NCBI GenBank assembly: GCA_951813045.1
Contig: CATOTF010000002.1
Coordinates: 682,001-746,000, forward strand
Length of the DNA stretch: 64,000 nt
Source of the DNA: an uncultured Rhizobiaceae bacterium
Lineage (GTDB): Bacteria > Pseudomonadota > Alphaproteobacteria > Rhizobiales > Rhizobiaceae
Direction: 5' to 3'
The notes under the pieces are model-generated. The model was not told the origin of the DNA and made no database searches. It saw only the letters and a list, made by a program, of their open reading frames with translations. Positions 27,170 to 35,054 of the stretch are shown here, piece after piece (the first letter of the stretch is position 1; each line of letters opens with the position of its first letter). The position numbers were made by a program, and so were the translations under genes.

Positions 27170-28344
27170 CCCTTTGGAAAATAATCCGTGAGGTCACCAT
27201 CGCGGTAAACATCAGTTGTGGCGCAGTGAAGCGCACCGCCAAATGCATAGGCATCGCGGAACGGGATTGGCAGAACCTCCAGCCCCATTTTATCAAACTG
27301 CTCCATCTGGTTGACCTCACTCGCCTCGCAGCAAACGGTTTTTTCGTCCACCATCAGGACATTCATGGACAGCCAGACAGATGAATAACAGAGTGGCGGC
27401 GGCGTGTTGTGAGCGGGACGTGCCGCATCCACGATTTCCCAATCGTTGCGGTTGAAAAATTCCCGCTGCTCGTCGGGCAACCGGCGTTCAGGGTTATTGA
27501 TGATCAGGCCGGGGCGGATCGGGGTGAATGTCGCGTCTATATGGATGGGGTAGGGGTCGCCTGGAAAATTCACCGCAGTTACCCGATGATCCGGATAATG
27601 GCGGCGCAACCAGTCGATGCCTTTCAGGTTGGTTGTAAACCCGTGCTGGACGACCAAGTCTTTACCAAAGCGCAGAACATCGGCTGCATCAAAAAGCGGC
27701 TCTTCTTCAGTGGTGACGAAGAACTTGTCAGCCGTCCACTCGAGGCGTTTTTCAACGCCGATTGTTTCGGCCAGATAATCCATCCGATAAGAAGCATCAG
27801 TCATGCGTGGCTTGGGTGCCGAAACATGACGGAAATTCGGGTCGTCCTCGAAATATTTTTGTAACAGCGGCCGATAGCAGAGATATTCGAAGAAACGGCA
27901 ACGGTAGCTCATCGTCGCTTCCAGCATTTCCTTGCCGACAGTCAGGATCACATCGCGTGGTGGCATGCAACCGAATGATGCGGGATTATCCCAATCCGGT
28001 GTCGAAACAGCTTCTGAAAAATCATAGGGGCTGGGGCGGTCCACACGAACGCCGCGGTTCTGTAACACCTTGGCAAAATTGTCGAGCTGCTCATTGGCTT
28101 TGTCGACAGTATCCTGGGTGCGCGGCCCCCATTGGCCTTTCATGTCGGAATCCTCAGGAACTTTCGCATCGAGCGCCGGTTCAGATGGTGGAATCATCCC
28201 ACCGTCAGCCACGCCAACGATCACATGTTTCAGCGGTGACCATTCATCCCACGATTTAACAACAGCGGGCTCAGTGCCGCCGAGATTTGGCTTGGGTGTT
28301 TCAAACATTGTTACGCAATCCAATTCAGATATTGGTGCCCCCAT
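27166..28344 (-). CDS. Amidinotransferase, L-arginine:glycine amidinotransferase type
   Basis: A 392-residue enzyme of the guanidino-group-modifying superfamily. It matches animal AGAT (GATM) closely around all catalytic residues: FDAADVLRFGKDL (Asp222), PIHIDATFTPIRPGLIINNP (His268) and AFGGALHCATTDVYRDGDL (nucleophile Cys374). Spacing agrees with Asp254/His303/Cys407 of human AGAT. AGAT moves an amidino group from arginine to an amine acceptor; in bacteria relatives serve in guanidino natural products and inosamine synthesis, and the acceptor here is unknown. No biosynthetic cluster surrounds it. An alternative ATG at 28308 would drop 12 residues. Confidence 0.9.
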   Translation of the reverse strand: MGAPISELDCVTMFETPKPNLGGTEPAVVKSWDEWSPLKHVIVGVADGGMIPPSEPALDAKVPEDSDMKGQWGPRTQDTVDKANEQLDNFAKVLQNRGVRVDRPSPYDFSEAVSTPDWDNPASFGCMPPRDVILTVGKEMLEATMSYRCRFFEYLCYRPLLQKYFEDDPNFRHVSAPKPRMTDASYRMDYLAETIGVEKRLEWTADKFFVTTEEEPLFDAADVLRFGKDLVVQHGFTTNLKGIDWLRRHYPDHRVTAVNFPGDPYPIHIDATFTPIRPGLIINNPERRLPDEQREFFNRNDWEIVDAARPAHNTPPPLCYSSVWLSMNVLMVDEKTVCCEASEVNQMEQFDKMGLEVLPIPFRDAYAFGGALHCATTDVYRDGDLTDYFPKG

Positions 28345-28415
28345 ACCTGAAAAGGCAATTTGCAGAAAGCAGAAATATTAGAATTCTATTGGGAAACTTG
28401 CAGGTGCTGAAACGA

Positions 28416-28817
28416 TCACTTCACATTGATAGTTGCATTAACGCTGTAGAATTTTTTTGTGGAGGATTCATTGACGAATGCGGGATAACGAAAACCATAT
28501 TTTGCCTTGGTGCGACCACGGAAACCCGGGTCTGGAGTAAAGTAAACCAAGGTCGCAAACACTTTTTTACCAGCACACTTCTTACCCGCCGGAATGGTCA
28601 ACGTTTTTTTCCTTGCGGATAATTTTCCGTTTTTTACCTTGATGAATGACGCTGTGGGATAGGTCGCGCCATGGCAACTCGAGCGGTCAAAAATATAGAA
28701 ATGACCAATTGCAGACGTTTTGCCGGCTGGAATAGTGACCCTGACATTTTTTGCGTGTGCCGCAGGAAGCATTATCGCAGTTAGTAGTACTGATGCGCAG
28801 ATTGATTTGGTGAACAT
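28416..28817 (-). CDS. Small exported protein of unknown function
   Basis: A 133-residue protein with a signal peptide (MFTKSICASVLLTAIMLPAA, cleavage probably after HA). The mature part is basic and beta-rich, with two copies of an IPAGK motif (VTIPAGKTSA and LTIPAGKKCA) and two Cys that could pair. I place the start at the ATG at 28817, which is preceded by GGGGGT and begins the signal peptide; a longer frame to 28925 would overlap the phosphatase gene and bury the signal. I do not recognise the family. It follows the histidine phosphatase gene by 73 bases. Confidence 0.7.
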   Translation of the reverse strand: MFTKSICASVLLTAIMLPAAHAKNVRVTIPAGKTSAIGHFYIFDRSSCHGATYPTASFIKVKNGKLSARKKTLTIPAGKKCAGKKVFATLVYFTPDPGFRGRTKAKYGFRYPAFVNESSTKKFYSVNATINVK

Positions 28818-28890
28818 ATTTATAACCCCCAAGATAACGTAGATATCAACTGTCATTACAATCACAGTGTGATGCCCACAAGCGGTATCT

Positions 28891-29484
28891 TTAGTTATAG
28901 TCAACCCAATCTGCCCGCACACCATCCCATTTATATATCCGGTCCTGAGGTATCGTTAGATTGACGACATCTTCTACCGGCGTGCCGTTTAAGTGGTGTT
29001 CAAGCACCCGCAATACACCGCCGTGGCACACCACGACTGAATCCTCGGTTACATAGGGCAGCCAGCTGTTAACCCGGTTGAGCAGCATCTGGTAGCTTTC
29101 GCCCTGTGGTGCTGCGAAGTTCCATTTATCAGCGTATCGTTTGCCCACTTCGTCCGACACCGTTTCCCGTAACTCGTCAAACGTGTGGGTTTCCCAATGG
29201 CCGAAGGATATTTCTTTGATCCGGTCGTCGACCTCGTAGCCGTGCAAAGGTAATCCGAGTTCGCGGCGCACGATGTTCATTGTCTCGCGCGTGCGACCCA
29301 AGGGGCTGGCGATATATCGAAAGCGCGATGGGTCATCCAGCAGGTTTGCCAATGCTTTGCCGTTCCGCGCAGCCTGTTCACGGCCAGTGGCGTTAATGGG
29401 AATGTCTTTTTGGCCTTGCAGGCGAAACGCTACATTCCAGTCTGTCTGGCCGTGGTGCAAAAAATAGATGGTTGGTGCCGTCAA
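28891..29484 (-). CDS. Histidine phosphatase family protein (variant active-site motif)
   Basis: A 197-residue phosphoglycerate-mutase-like protein. The usual R-H-G-E/Q-T motif reads FLHHGQTDWN, so the conserved Arg is His, through a single CGC to CAC difference at 29455-29457. The phosphoacceptor His, the second Arg (ASPLGRTRETM), the acid (EISFGHWETHTFDEL) and the distal VVCHGGVLR are present. The variant Arg normally binds the phosphate, so activity may be reduced or altered. It lies three bases after fabI, the normal order in Hyphomicrobiales. Substrate unknown. Confidence 0.9.
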   Translation of the reverse strand: MTAPTIYFLHHGQTDWNVAFRLQGQKDIPINATGREQAARNGKALANLLDDPSRFRYIASPLGRTRETMNIVRRELGLPLHGYEVDDRIKEISFGHWETHTFDELRETVSDEVGKRYADKWNFAAPQGESYQMLLNRVNSWLPYVTEDSVVVCHGGVLRVLEHHLNGTPVEDVVNLTIPQDRIYKWDGVRADWVDYN

Positions 29485-29487
29485 AAC

Positions 29488-30300
29488 CTAGACAACCGAG
29501 ATATCCGGCGCATCAACTGCTTTCATGCCAACGGTGTGGTAACCAGAATCTACGTGTAGCACTTCACCGGTGACAGCTGTTGAAAGATCCGACAAAAGAT
29601 AAAGTGCTGAATTGCCCACCTCATCTATTGTGACCGTGCGTTTGAGGGGTGAATTATATTCGTTCCATTTCAAAATATAACGGAAATCACCAATGCCGGA
29701 AGCTGCAAGTGTTTTAATCGGGCCTGCGGAAATCGCGTTTACTCGGATATTCTGTTTGCCCAAGTCAACGGCGAGATACATGACGCTGGCTTCCAATGCC
29801 GCCTTTGCCACACCCATGACATTGTAGTTCGGCATCACTTTTTCCGCGCCGTAATAAGTCATGGTTAGGAGCGACCCGCCGTCTTTCATGAGTTTTTCAG
29901 CCCGTTGAGCAACGGCTGTGAAGGAGTAGACGGATATATCCATCGTCATCGCAAAGTTTTCCGCGGATGTATCTACATATCGACCGGTGAGTTCGCTTTT
30001 GTCTGAAAATCCAATTGCATGGACTACAAAATCAAGTTTACCCCATTCATTTTCGATCGCGTCGAATACCGCGTCGATTGATGATGCATCGGAAACATCA
30101 CAGTCGCCAAATACCTTACCGCCAATTTGATCAGCCAGTGGCTCGACGCGTTTTTTTAACGCATCACCCTGATATGTGAAACCGACTTCAGCCCCCGCCT
30201 CGGCCAACGCTTTAGCAACACCCCAGGCAATTGACCTGTTGTTGGCCAATCCCATTATCAGACCACGTTTACCCGCCATTAGACCTGCGGAATTGTTCAT
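29488..30300 (-). CDS. fabI: Enoyl-[acyl-carrier-protein] reductase (NADH), FabI type
   Basis: Last reduction step of the fatty-acid elongation cycle. A 270-residue short-chain dehydrogenase with the FabI form of the motifs: KRGLIMGLANNRSIAWGVAK for the dinucleotide, then HAIGFSDKSELTGRYVDTS, and the catalytic Tyr/Lys in YYGAEKVMPNYNVMGVAKAA (Y-x6-K). RVNAISAGPIKTLAASGIGD is also typical. It lies 103 bases behind the DnaJ-like gene and three bases ahead of the phosphatase gene. Confidence 0.97.
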   Translation of the reverse strand: MNNSAGLMAGKRGLIMGLANNRSIAWGVAKALAEAGAEVGFTYQGDALKKRVEPLADQIGGKVFGDCDVSDASSIDAVFDAIENEWGKLDFVVHAIGFSDKSELTGRYVDTSAENFAMTMDISVYSFTAVAQRAEKLMKDGGSLLTMTYYGAEKVMPNYNVMGVAKAALEASVMYLAVDLGKQNIRVNAISAGPIKTLAASGIGDFRYILKWNEYNSPLKRTVTIDEVGNSALYLLSDLSTAVTGEVLHVDSGYHTVGMKAVDAPDISVV

Positions 30301-30403
30301 ATTGTCGTTCCAGTCATTTCTAGATTGGTCGCCTACTCGTTGCCGGGTATGACATAGGGTTTCACACCGTTCAAGCGATGCTCAAAAATTGCCAAATTGT
30401 GGT

Positions 30404-31297
30404 TTACGCGCTTGCTTTTAACTGCGTTTTCATGAGCTCAATCAGCCTTTCGTCCGGTTCTTCCGGCAATTGAACGGACAGAATCGCCAATATATCGCCG
30501 TGGCCACCATCTTTCGCCGGTAGTCCTTTGCCTCGAACGCGAAATACTGCGCCGCTTGATGACCATTTGGGAATCGTCAGGGCAACCGCACCGGTCAGGG
30601 TTGGAACGCGAATTTTACCACCCAATACCGCAGTTTGAAGGTCAACAGGAACGTGGGCGCGCAGGTTGTTTCCTTCGCGGCGAAATTCGGGGTGGTCAGA
30701 GATCGACAGGGTGATCAATACATCGCCTCTCCCCGCTGGCCCTTCGGTCCCCTGACCTTTTATCCGTACAATTTGACCGTCACTTGCTTCCGGCGGAATG
30801 GTCACATTGACTGTGCGGTCTTTATCCAACCGCACCGGGGCCTTTCCGGCGGCAATGTCCTTTAGGTGAACGGTGAGATTAATTTTCCGATCTTCACCTT
30901 TTGGTGGCGCTGATTGCGGGCCGCGTTGTTGTGGACCGCCGCCCATGCCGCGTCGATTGGCCATTCCGCCAAACATCTGGTTAATAATATCCTCTGCACC
31001 GCTCATGCCACCGAATGGATTACCAGCCATACCGCCCGGACCACCGCCCATTCCGCCAAATCCCTGAAAACGTTCCTTGCCTTCGGCATCAATTTCGCCC
31101 GCATCAAACTGGGCGCGTTTTTTCTTGTCCCCCACAATTTCATAGGCCGAACTGACTTCGCCAAACTTGGCCTTGGCCGCCGAATTGTCCTTGTTTTGGT
31201 CTGGGTGGTATTTTTTAGCAAGCTTACGAAAGGCGGATTTAATTTCGCCCTCGCTTGCCGTTTTTGGCACACCCAAAACCTGATAGGGGTCACGCAT
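30404..31297 (-). CDS. DnaJ-class co-chaperone without zinc finger (CbpA-like)
   Basis: A 297-residue J-domain protein. The J domain (1-65) carries the HPD tripeptide in [10 protein letters not shown]; a Gly/Met-rich linker follows ([19 protein letters not shown], about 80-130); then two C-terminal substrate-binding domains ([20 protein letters not shown] and [20 protein letters not shown]). The Cys-rich zinc finger of DnaJ itself is absent. It stimulates DnaK ATPase. It leads the transcript with fabI, as in other Hyphomicrobiales. The 103-base gap to the next gene shows no obvious heat-shock promoter to my eye. Confidence 0.93.
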   Translation of the reverse strand: MRDPYQVLGVPKTASEGEIKSAFRKLAKKYHPDQNKDNSAAKAKFGEVSSAYEIVGDKKKRAQFDAGEIDAEGKERFQGFGGMGGGPGGMAGNPFGGMSGAEDIINQMFGGMANRRGMGGGPQQRGPQSAPPKGEDRKINLTVHLKDIAAGKAPVRLDKDRTVNVTIPPEASDGQIVRIKGQGTEGPAGRGDVLITLSISDHPEFRREGNNLRAHVPVDLQTAVLGGKIRVPTLTGAVALTIPKWSSSGAVFRVRGKGLPAKDGGHGDILAILSVQLPEEPDERLIELMKTQLKASA

Positions 31298-31400
31298 GTC
31301 CCTGCCTCATATACTTCGAGAAATTTGTAGATTTACGCGCTATATAGGTGTGACGCCCGGATAATTGCCAGTGCTAGCGAAAAAAAACTGCTTTTTGTGA

Positions 31401-31856
31401 TTATGCGGCTGGTTTAAACCAGGACAATACCCATTCACCGGCGCTTATCTGGCACGCTTCACCGTTATAAAATGCGATACCCATGAAATTGTCGACGCTG
31501 GTTTTAAAACCCCGGCAATTCTGGCCGTGTTTGCCTAAAAATTGGTCGATAGCAACGATTGCCCCCGAAGCGCCGGTATGGGGGTTTGACCACGCCAGCG
31601 GTTGGGTGGGAGAAACACCTCCAGCACTGACAACAGTCGATTTAATTAATTCAGCGTCGGTTTCTTCGATACCATCCGTCTTCGCATTTTCAACGACAGA
31701 ATTGGTGACAAGCTGTTTACCGTCGGTGATGTCTGGAAGGGCATTGCCTGTGACAGCACATCCACTTGCGCCAACCCCAAGTGTGAGCAACAACAGGCTA
31801 AGCAGAACGGATCGGTTGAAATACCGTGTCAGGCCAGTCATGTTTAATAATCTCAT
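31401..31856 (-). CDS. Surface lipoprotein, RT0821/Lpp0805 family-like
   Basis: A 151-residue exported lipoprotein: hydrophobic leader SVLLSLLLLTLGVGASGCAV with the lipobox ASGC. The C-terminal half shows the family pattern LAWSNPHTGASGAIVAI, GQNCRGFKTSVDNFMGIAFY and GEACQISAGEWVLSWF, which I recall as the RT0821/Lpp0805 surface-protein domain often next to pdxH in this group. Function unknown; it should sit in the outer membrane. The start is the ATG at 31856; a GTG one codon upstream is the alternative. It is divergent from pdxH with about 100 bases between. Confidence 0.8.
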   Translation of the reverse strand: MRLLNMTGLTRYFNRSVLLSLLLLTLGVGASGCAVTGNALPDITDGKQLVTNSVVENAKTDGIEETDAELIKSTVVSAGGVSPTQPLAWSNPHTGASGAIVAIDQFLGKHGQNCRGFKTSVDNFMGIAFYNGEACQISAGEWVLSWFKPAA

Positions 31857-31958
31857 CACTTCAATACAGATCCCTGAGCTACAGGCCCAACGCGAGATAC
31901 ACCTGTTAGTGAGCCCATTTTGCGGGGATGGTGTTAATAAAAAGGTAAAATCTTAGTC

Positions 31959-32555
31959 ATGCATTTCACAGAACGTAAAGAACCTCTCGAATTATTTAAC
32001 GAATGGTTAAACGAGGCAATCGAAAGCGAAATCAATGACCCCACTGCCACCGCCCTTGCAACGGTAGATGGGAGTGGGATGCCCAATGTCCGGACGGTAT
32101 TGTTAAAGGGGCATGATGAGCGCGGTTTTGTTTTTTACACCAATTTTGAGGGCACCAAGGGCAGGGAAGTTGTGGCTAGTATGAAAGCCGCCATGGGCTT
32201 CCACTGGAAATCCCTGCGCCGACAGGTTCGCATTCGCGGAAACGTTGAAATAGTGTCGGATGAAGAAGCGAACGCCTATTACAACTCCCGCCACCCACAA
32301 AGCCGCCTCGGCGCATGGGCCAGCGACCAATCCCGCCCGCTGGCAGACCGGGAAACACTGGTAAAGCGCCTAAAGGACGCAGAAGAAAAATACGGCACCG
32401 AAGATATCCCCCGCCCACCACACTGGAGCGGCTTCCGCATCATTCCGGAATCAATAGAATTCTGGAAAGACGGCGAGTTCCGCCTTCACGACAGAATCGT
32501 GTTCTCTCGTGATGGGGTTGGGGCTGAATGGAAGATTCAGCGGCTGTATCCTTGA
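31959..32555 (+). CDS. pdxH: Pyridoxamine 5'-phosphate oxidase
   Basis: FMN enzyme that oxidises pyridoxine/pyridoxamine 5'-phosphate to pyridoxal phosphate. 198 residues. Signatures: [20 protein letters not shown] and [20 protein letters not shown] (FMN site), [19 protein letters not shown], the [20 protein letters not shown] loop, and the C-terminal [20 protein letters not shown], the conserved tail. In frame and complete. Confidence 0.97.
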   Translation: MHFTERKEPLELFNEWLNEAIESEINDPTATALATVDGSGMPNVRTVLLKGHDERGFVFYTNFEGTKGREVVASMKAAMGFHWKSLRRQVRIRGNVEIVSDEEANAYYNSRHPQSRLGAWASDQSRPLADRETLVKRLKDAEEKYGTEDIPRPPHWSGFRIIPESIEFWKDGEFRLHDRIVFSRDGVGAEWKIQRLYP

Positions 32556-32567
32556 ACGGGTAGCAGA

Positions 32568-32590
32568 GTTTTTTGTTTGGTTCAAAAAAC
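32568..32590. other. AT-rich hairpin after pdxH
   Basis: GTTTTTTG (32568-32575) and CAAAAAAC (32583-32590) form a perfect 8-bp stem with a 7-base loop, 13 bases after the pdxH stop. Either strand has a T-run within the stem. It may be a weak bidirectional terminator between pdxH and the convergent methyltransferase gene, but the AT-rich stem makes this doubtful. Confidence 0.3.
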
Positions 32591-32731
32591 CGGCCCAAAC
32601 CAACTTTGATAGAAAAACTAGTTCGCTAACAGACGGCTTTCCAATCTGAACTGCCAACTATGCGGGCTAGGTCGCGAGGGTTGGCAATGTCAACGCTATT
32701 ACTATTGTAGATTTCGATCCTCACAATAGAT

Positions 32732-33505
32732 TTAGCGTTTGATCATCAATCCTTGTCCGGTGGGTAGAGTGAAAATTGGATGTTCGTATTTGATTGAGAA
32801 TTTGTTCCATGCTGCATATTGGTCTTCATGGCCCCGAAAAGCGTAATCATCTAATATAATGGGTGCCCCCGCAGTTATGCAGCCCCAAAGTTCTTGGATA
32901 GTTTCCATTTCGGCAGATGCATTATTCAAATCGATATGCAGGTATGCAATTTTGTTTATGGACGCATCAAGCAGAGTACCTGGGAGAATCCCCCGTAAAA
33001 GTTGCACGTTACTCCATGGCGAAAAATTCTCTTCCGCTGCTGAATAACAATCAAAATACGCGTTTTTATTGCTTTTTTGTGCGTAAGTTCGTTCTTTTTC
33101 GGTCAATTCGTCTGATACCGGAATGCCGGCGAAAGTGTCGAAAAGAAAAAAGGATTTATCAACGTTCTGGAAGTCCAGATAATTGCAAACCGTAGCAGCT
33201 TGGAAGCCAGTAGCAGTACCGCATTCCACGAAATCTCCATCAAGTTTCAGAGCAGAATGAGCGGCCCAACAATTCAAATGAGCCCGCCAACGAACGTCAG
33301 GCACGCGACCTTTAAACCACTTTTTATTTCGAAACTCTCCATGATTCCCTTCCAGCATTGAATCCCACGCCGCCACGAATTTTGGGTCATGCAGGAAGTC
33401 CATGTTTTTACCACGAACTCCAACACCATCACCTTTGTAGTGAGTTTGCATATGGCGGCTTCGCCGCGAGCGAATTTTATCGATGATTTTATTTGGTTTG
33501 GGCAT
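32732..33505 (-). CDS. TylF/MycF-type SAM-dependent O-methyltransferase family protein
   Basis: A 257-residue methyltransferase of the family that includes macrocin O-methyltransferase TylF. Seen: the SAM-binding motif DGDFVECGTATGFQAATVCN, FFLFDTFAGIPVSDELTEKE, the metal-site-like AYLHIDLNNASAEMETIQEL and ITAGAPIILDDYAF. In bacteria these enzymes methylate sugars of antibiotics or surface glycans; no glycosyltransferase is nearby, so the substrate is unknown. Local GC (about 40% by hand count of one line) is lower than in neighbouring genes, suggesting transfer. I start at the ATG at 33505; the GTG at 33532 has no ribosome-binding site. Confidence 0.85.
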   Translation of the reverse strand: MPKPNKIIDKIRSRRSRHMQTHYKGDGVGVRGKNMDFLHDPKFVAAWDSMLEGNHGEFRNKKWFKGRVPDVRWRAHLNCWAAHSALKLDGDFVECGTATGFQAATVCNYLDFQNVDKSFFLFDTFAGIPVSDELTEKERTYAQKSNKNAYFDCYSAAEENFSPWSNVQLLRGILPGTLLDASINKIAYLHIDLNNASAEMETIQELWGCITAGAPIILDDYAFRGHEDQYAAWNKFSIKYEHPIFTLPTGQGLMIKR

Positions 33506-33897
33506 GTTTATACGAATTTCTCTGCCTTCCACTTGTTCTCAGGAGACTATTGCAACGAATATACAGATTAACCACCGGCAAACCAACGAAGCTGGATAGA
33601 AAAATGGTATTTTTGGTGCTAAATTTTGATAGTGACAGGTGATCGTAATCTGTAGTCCAGCATATCTGTTTATCAGCGCAGCCGGCTTGTGCGTGTTTGA
33701 AAACTTGGTATGGCAACTCACCTTCTATCTGCAGATACCAATCCAATTTGTGGCAGTGTTTTCCACCTACATGAATATCAATTCAAATCCGCTGTATATT
33801 GTTGGCAAGATTTTACCAATTTGATTGCTTAGTGCGAATTCTGGTCCAGAAGAACTCTAAATTGGTTCAGCAAATTAACAATCATATACGGCATTTT
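33506..33897. other. Low-GC non-coding stretch
   Basis: About 390 bases without a gene I can support. Composition is AT-rich (33-43% GC in the 60-base lines counted by hand). Short open frames exist on both strands but lack ribosome-binding sites and recognisable protein text. No tRNA, repeat or clear hairpin was seen. It upholds the view that 32.6-33.9 kb is acquired or decaying DNA. Confidence 0.6.
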
Positions 33898-34251
33898 CTA
33901 CCCAATCATAGCCTCCAACTCACCCTGCACTTTCGCATCAAATCCGGCAATCGTACAATCACCGCTCACGTAGACCGGGCGTTTCATCAAAGTTGGATTG
34001 GCTACGATCAGGTCCACCGCTTTGGCATCGTCGATATCGCTTTTGTCCGCCTCGCTCAATCCGCGCCAGGTTGTGCTTCGGCGATTGATGGCCGTTTCCC
34101 AACCCAACGCCTTGACCAATGGGCCAACCTGATCGGCGGTTAAGCCATCCGCGCGAACATCATGGTTTTGAAATGCAACGCCTTTGCTTTCCAGCCATTT
34201 CAAAGCCTTTTTGCAGGTGTCGCAGTTTTTGAGCGTGAATATTTTCATCAA
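33898..34251 (-). CDS. ArsC/Spx-family reductase-like protein (YffB type)
   Basis: A 117-residue thioredoxin-fold protein of the ArsC/Spx family. The N-terminal KIFTLKNCDTCKKALKWLES has the redox C-x2-C (CDTC) seen in YffB-like members, and the C-terminal MKRPVYVSGDCTIAGFDAKV is the conserved second half. Classical ArsC has one Cys here followed by an Arg triad; those Arg are not clearly all present, so arsenate reduction is doubtful and a glutathione- or thiol-dependent reductase is more likely. The start overlaps the stop of the class II aldolase gene by four bases, so they are coupled. Confidence 0.87.
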   Translation of the reverse strand: MMKIFTLKNCDTCKKALKWLESKGVAFQNHDVRADGLTADQVGPLVKALGWETAINRRSTTWRGLSEADKSDIDDAKAVDLIVANPTLMKRPVYVSGDCTIAGFDAKVQGELEAMIG

Positions 34252-34985
34252 AGTGCAACCAGACGTTTTAGTGCTTCAAAATGTTTGCCCGCATAGACTT
34301 TGAAATCATTCTGAAACTGTTCTGATGTGAGTTTGACGGTTTCTTCGGGTATGATCAGCAATTTTTGGCCAGTCGATTGTGCCAAAACCTGTTGGCGGGC
34401 CGCGCGTTCCAGATAGTAAAGATCATCAAATGCCTGGGAGATACTGGGGCCAGAACATACGACACCGTGATTGGCTAAAAACATCGTGTCCACGTGGGAA
34501 TTGTCTTTCGCCTTTCGGGCGATACGTTCCCCTTCCTCTGCCGTCAGCGCAATCCCGCCAAACTCTTCTTCATAGTCGATACGACCATAAAAACGCGCCG
34601 CGGTCTGGTGGGCCATCAACAACCTTCCGCCTTCCAGCATGGAAATCGATGTGGCATAGGGCATGTGTACGTGGAAAATCGCCTTGTGGCGCGGGTTTGC
34701 CCGGTGGCTAGCCACGTGGATGTTGAGGGCGGATGCCTCTACATCCCCTTCGCCATCCACAACATTACCGTCGCCGTCGATAAGCAACAGTCGGTCGGCG
34801 GTAACCTCGCTCCAATGCCAGCCGTAGGCATTGATGAGATAAAGCTCATCCGGCCCGTCGCACTGGACGGAGAAATGATTGCAGATACCTTCATGTAGGT
34901 CGAAATAAGCCGCCAGGCGAATGGCAGACGCCAGATCTTCACGGTCCTGCTGAATGGCTTCCAAATGTGCTGCGCGATCAAGCAT
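34248..34985 (-). CDS. Class II aldolase/adducin family protein
   Basis: A 245-residue zinc-dependent protein of the L-fuculose-phosphate-aldolase/adducin fold. Seen: HEGICNHFSVQCDGPDELYL, the metal site AIFHVHMPYATSISML with HxH, and FLANHGVVCSGPSISQAFDD with the third His region. Many members act on unphosphorylated or phosphorylated sugars or are of unknown function, so I give no substrate. It is coupled by a four-base overlap to the ArsC-like gene downstream. Confidence 0.88.
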   Translation of the reverse strand: MLDRAAHLEAIQQDREDLASAIRLAAYFDLHEGICNHFSVQCDGPDELYLINAYGWHWSEVTADRLLLIDGDGNVVDGEGDVEASALNIHVASHRANPRHKAIFHVHMPYATSISMLEGGRLLMAHQTAARFYGRIDYEEEFGGIALTAEEGERIARKAKDNSHVDTMFLANHGVVCSGPSISQAFDDLYYLERAARQQVLAQSTGQKLLIIPEETVKLTSEQFQNDFKVYAGKHFEALKRLVAL

Positions 34986-35054
34986 GGAGAATATCCTTCG
35001 ATTGGTATGTTTTTTGAACGCTAATCCGATTTTGGAGCGCCGACAATATCAATT

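Noticed and set aside
33639-33824. Short frames on both strands in the low-GC gap before the ArsC-like gene
   Set aside because: No ribosome-binding sites, no conservation that I can see, and they overlap each other on opposite strands.
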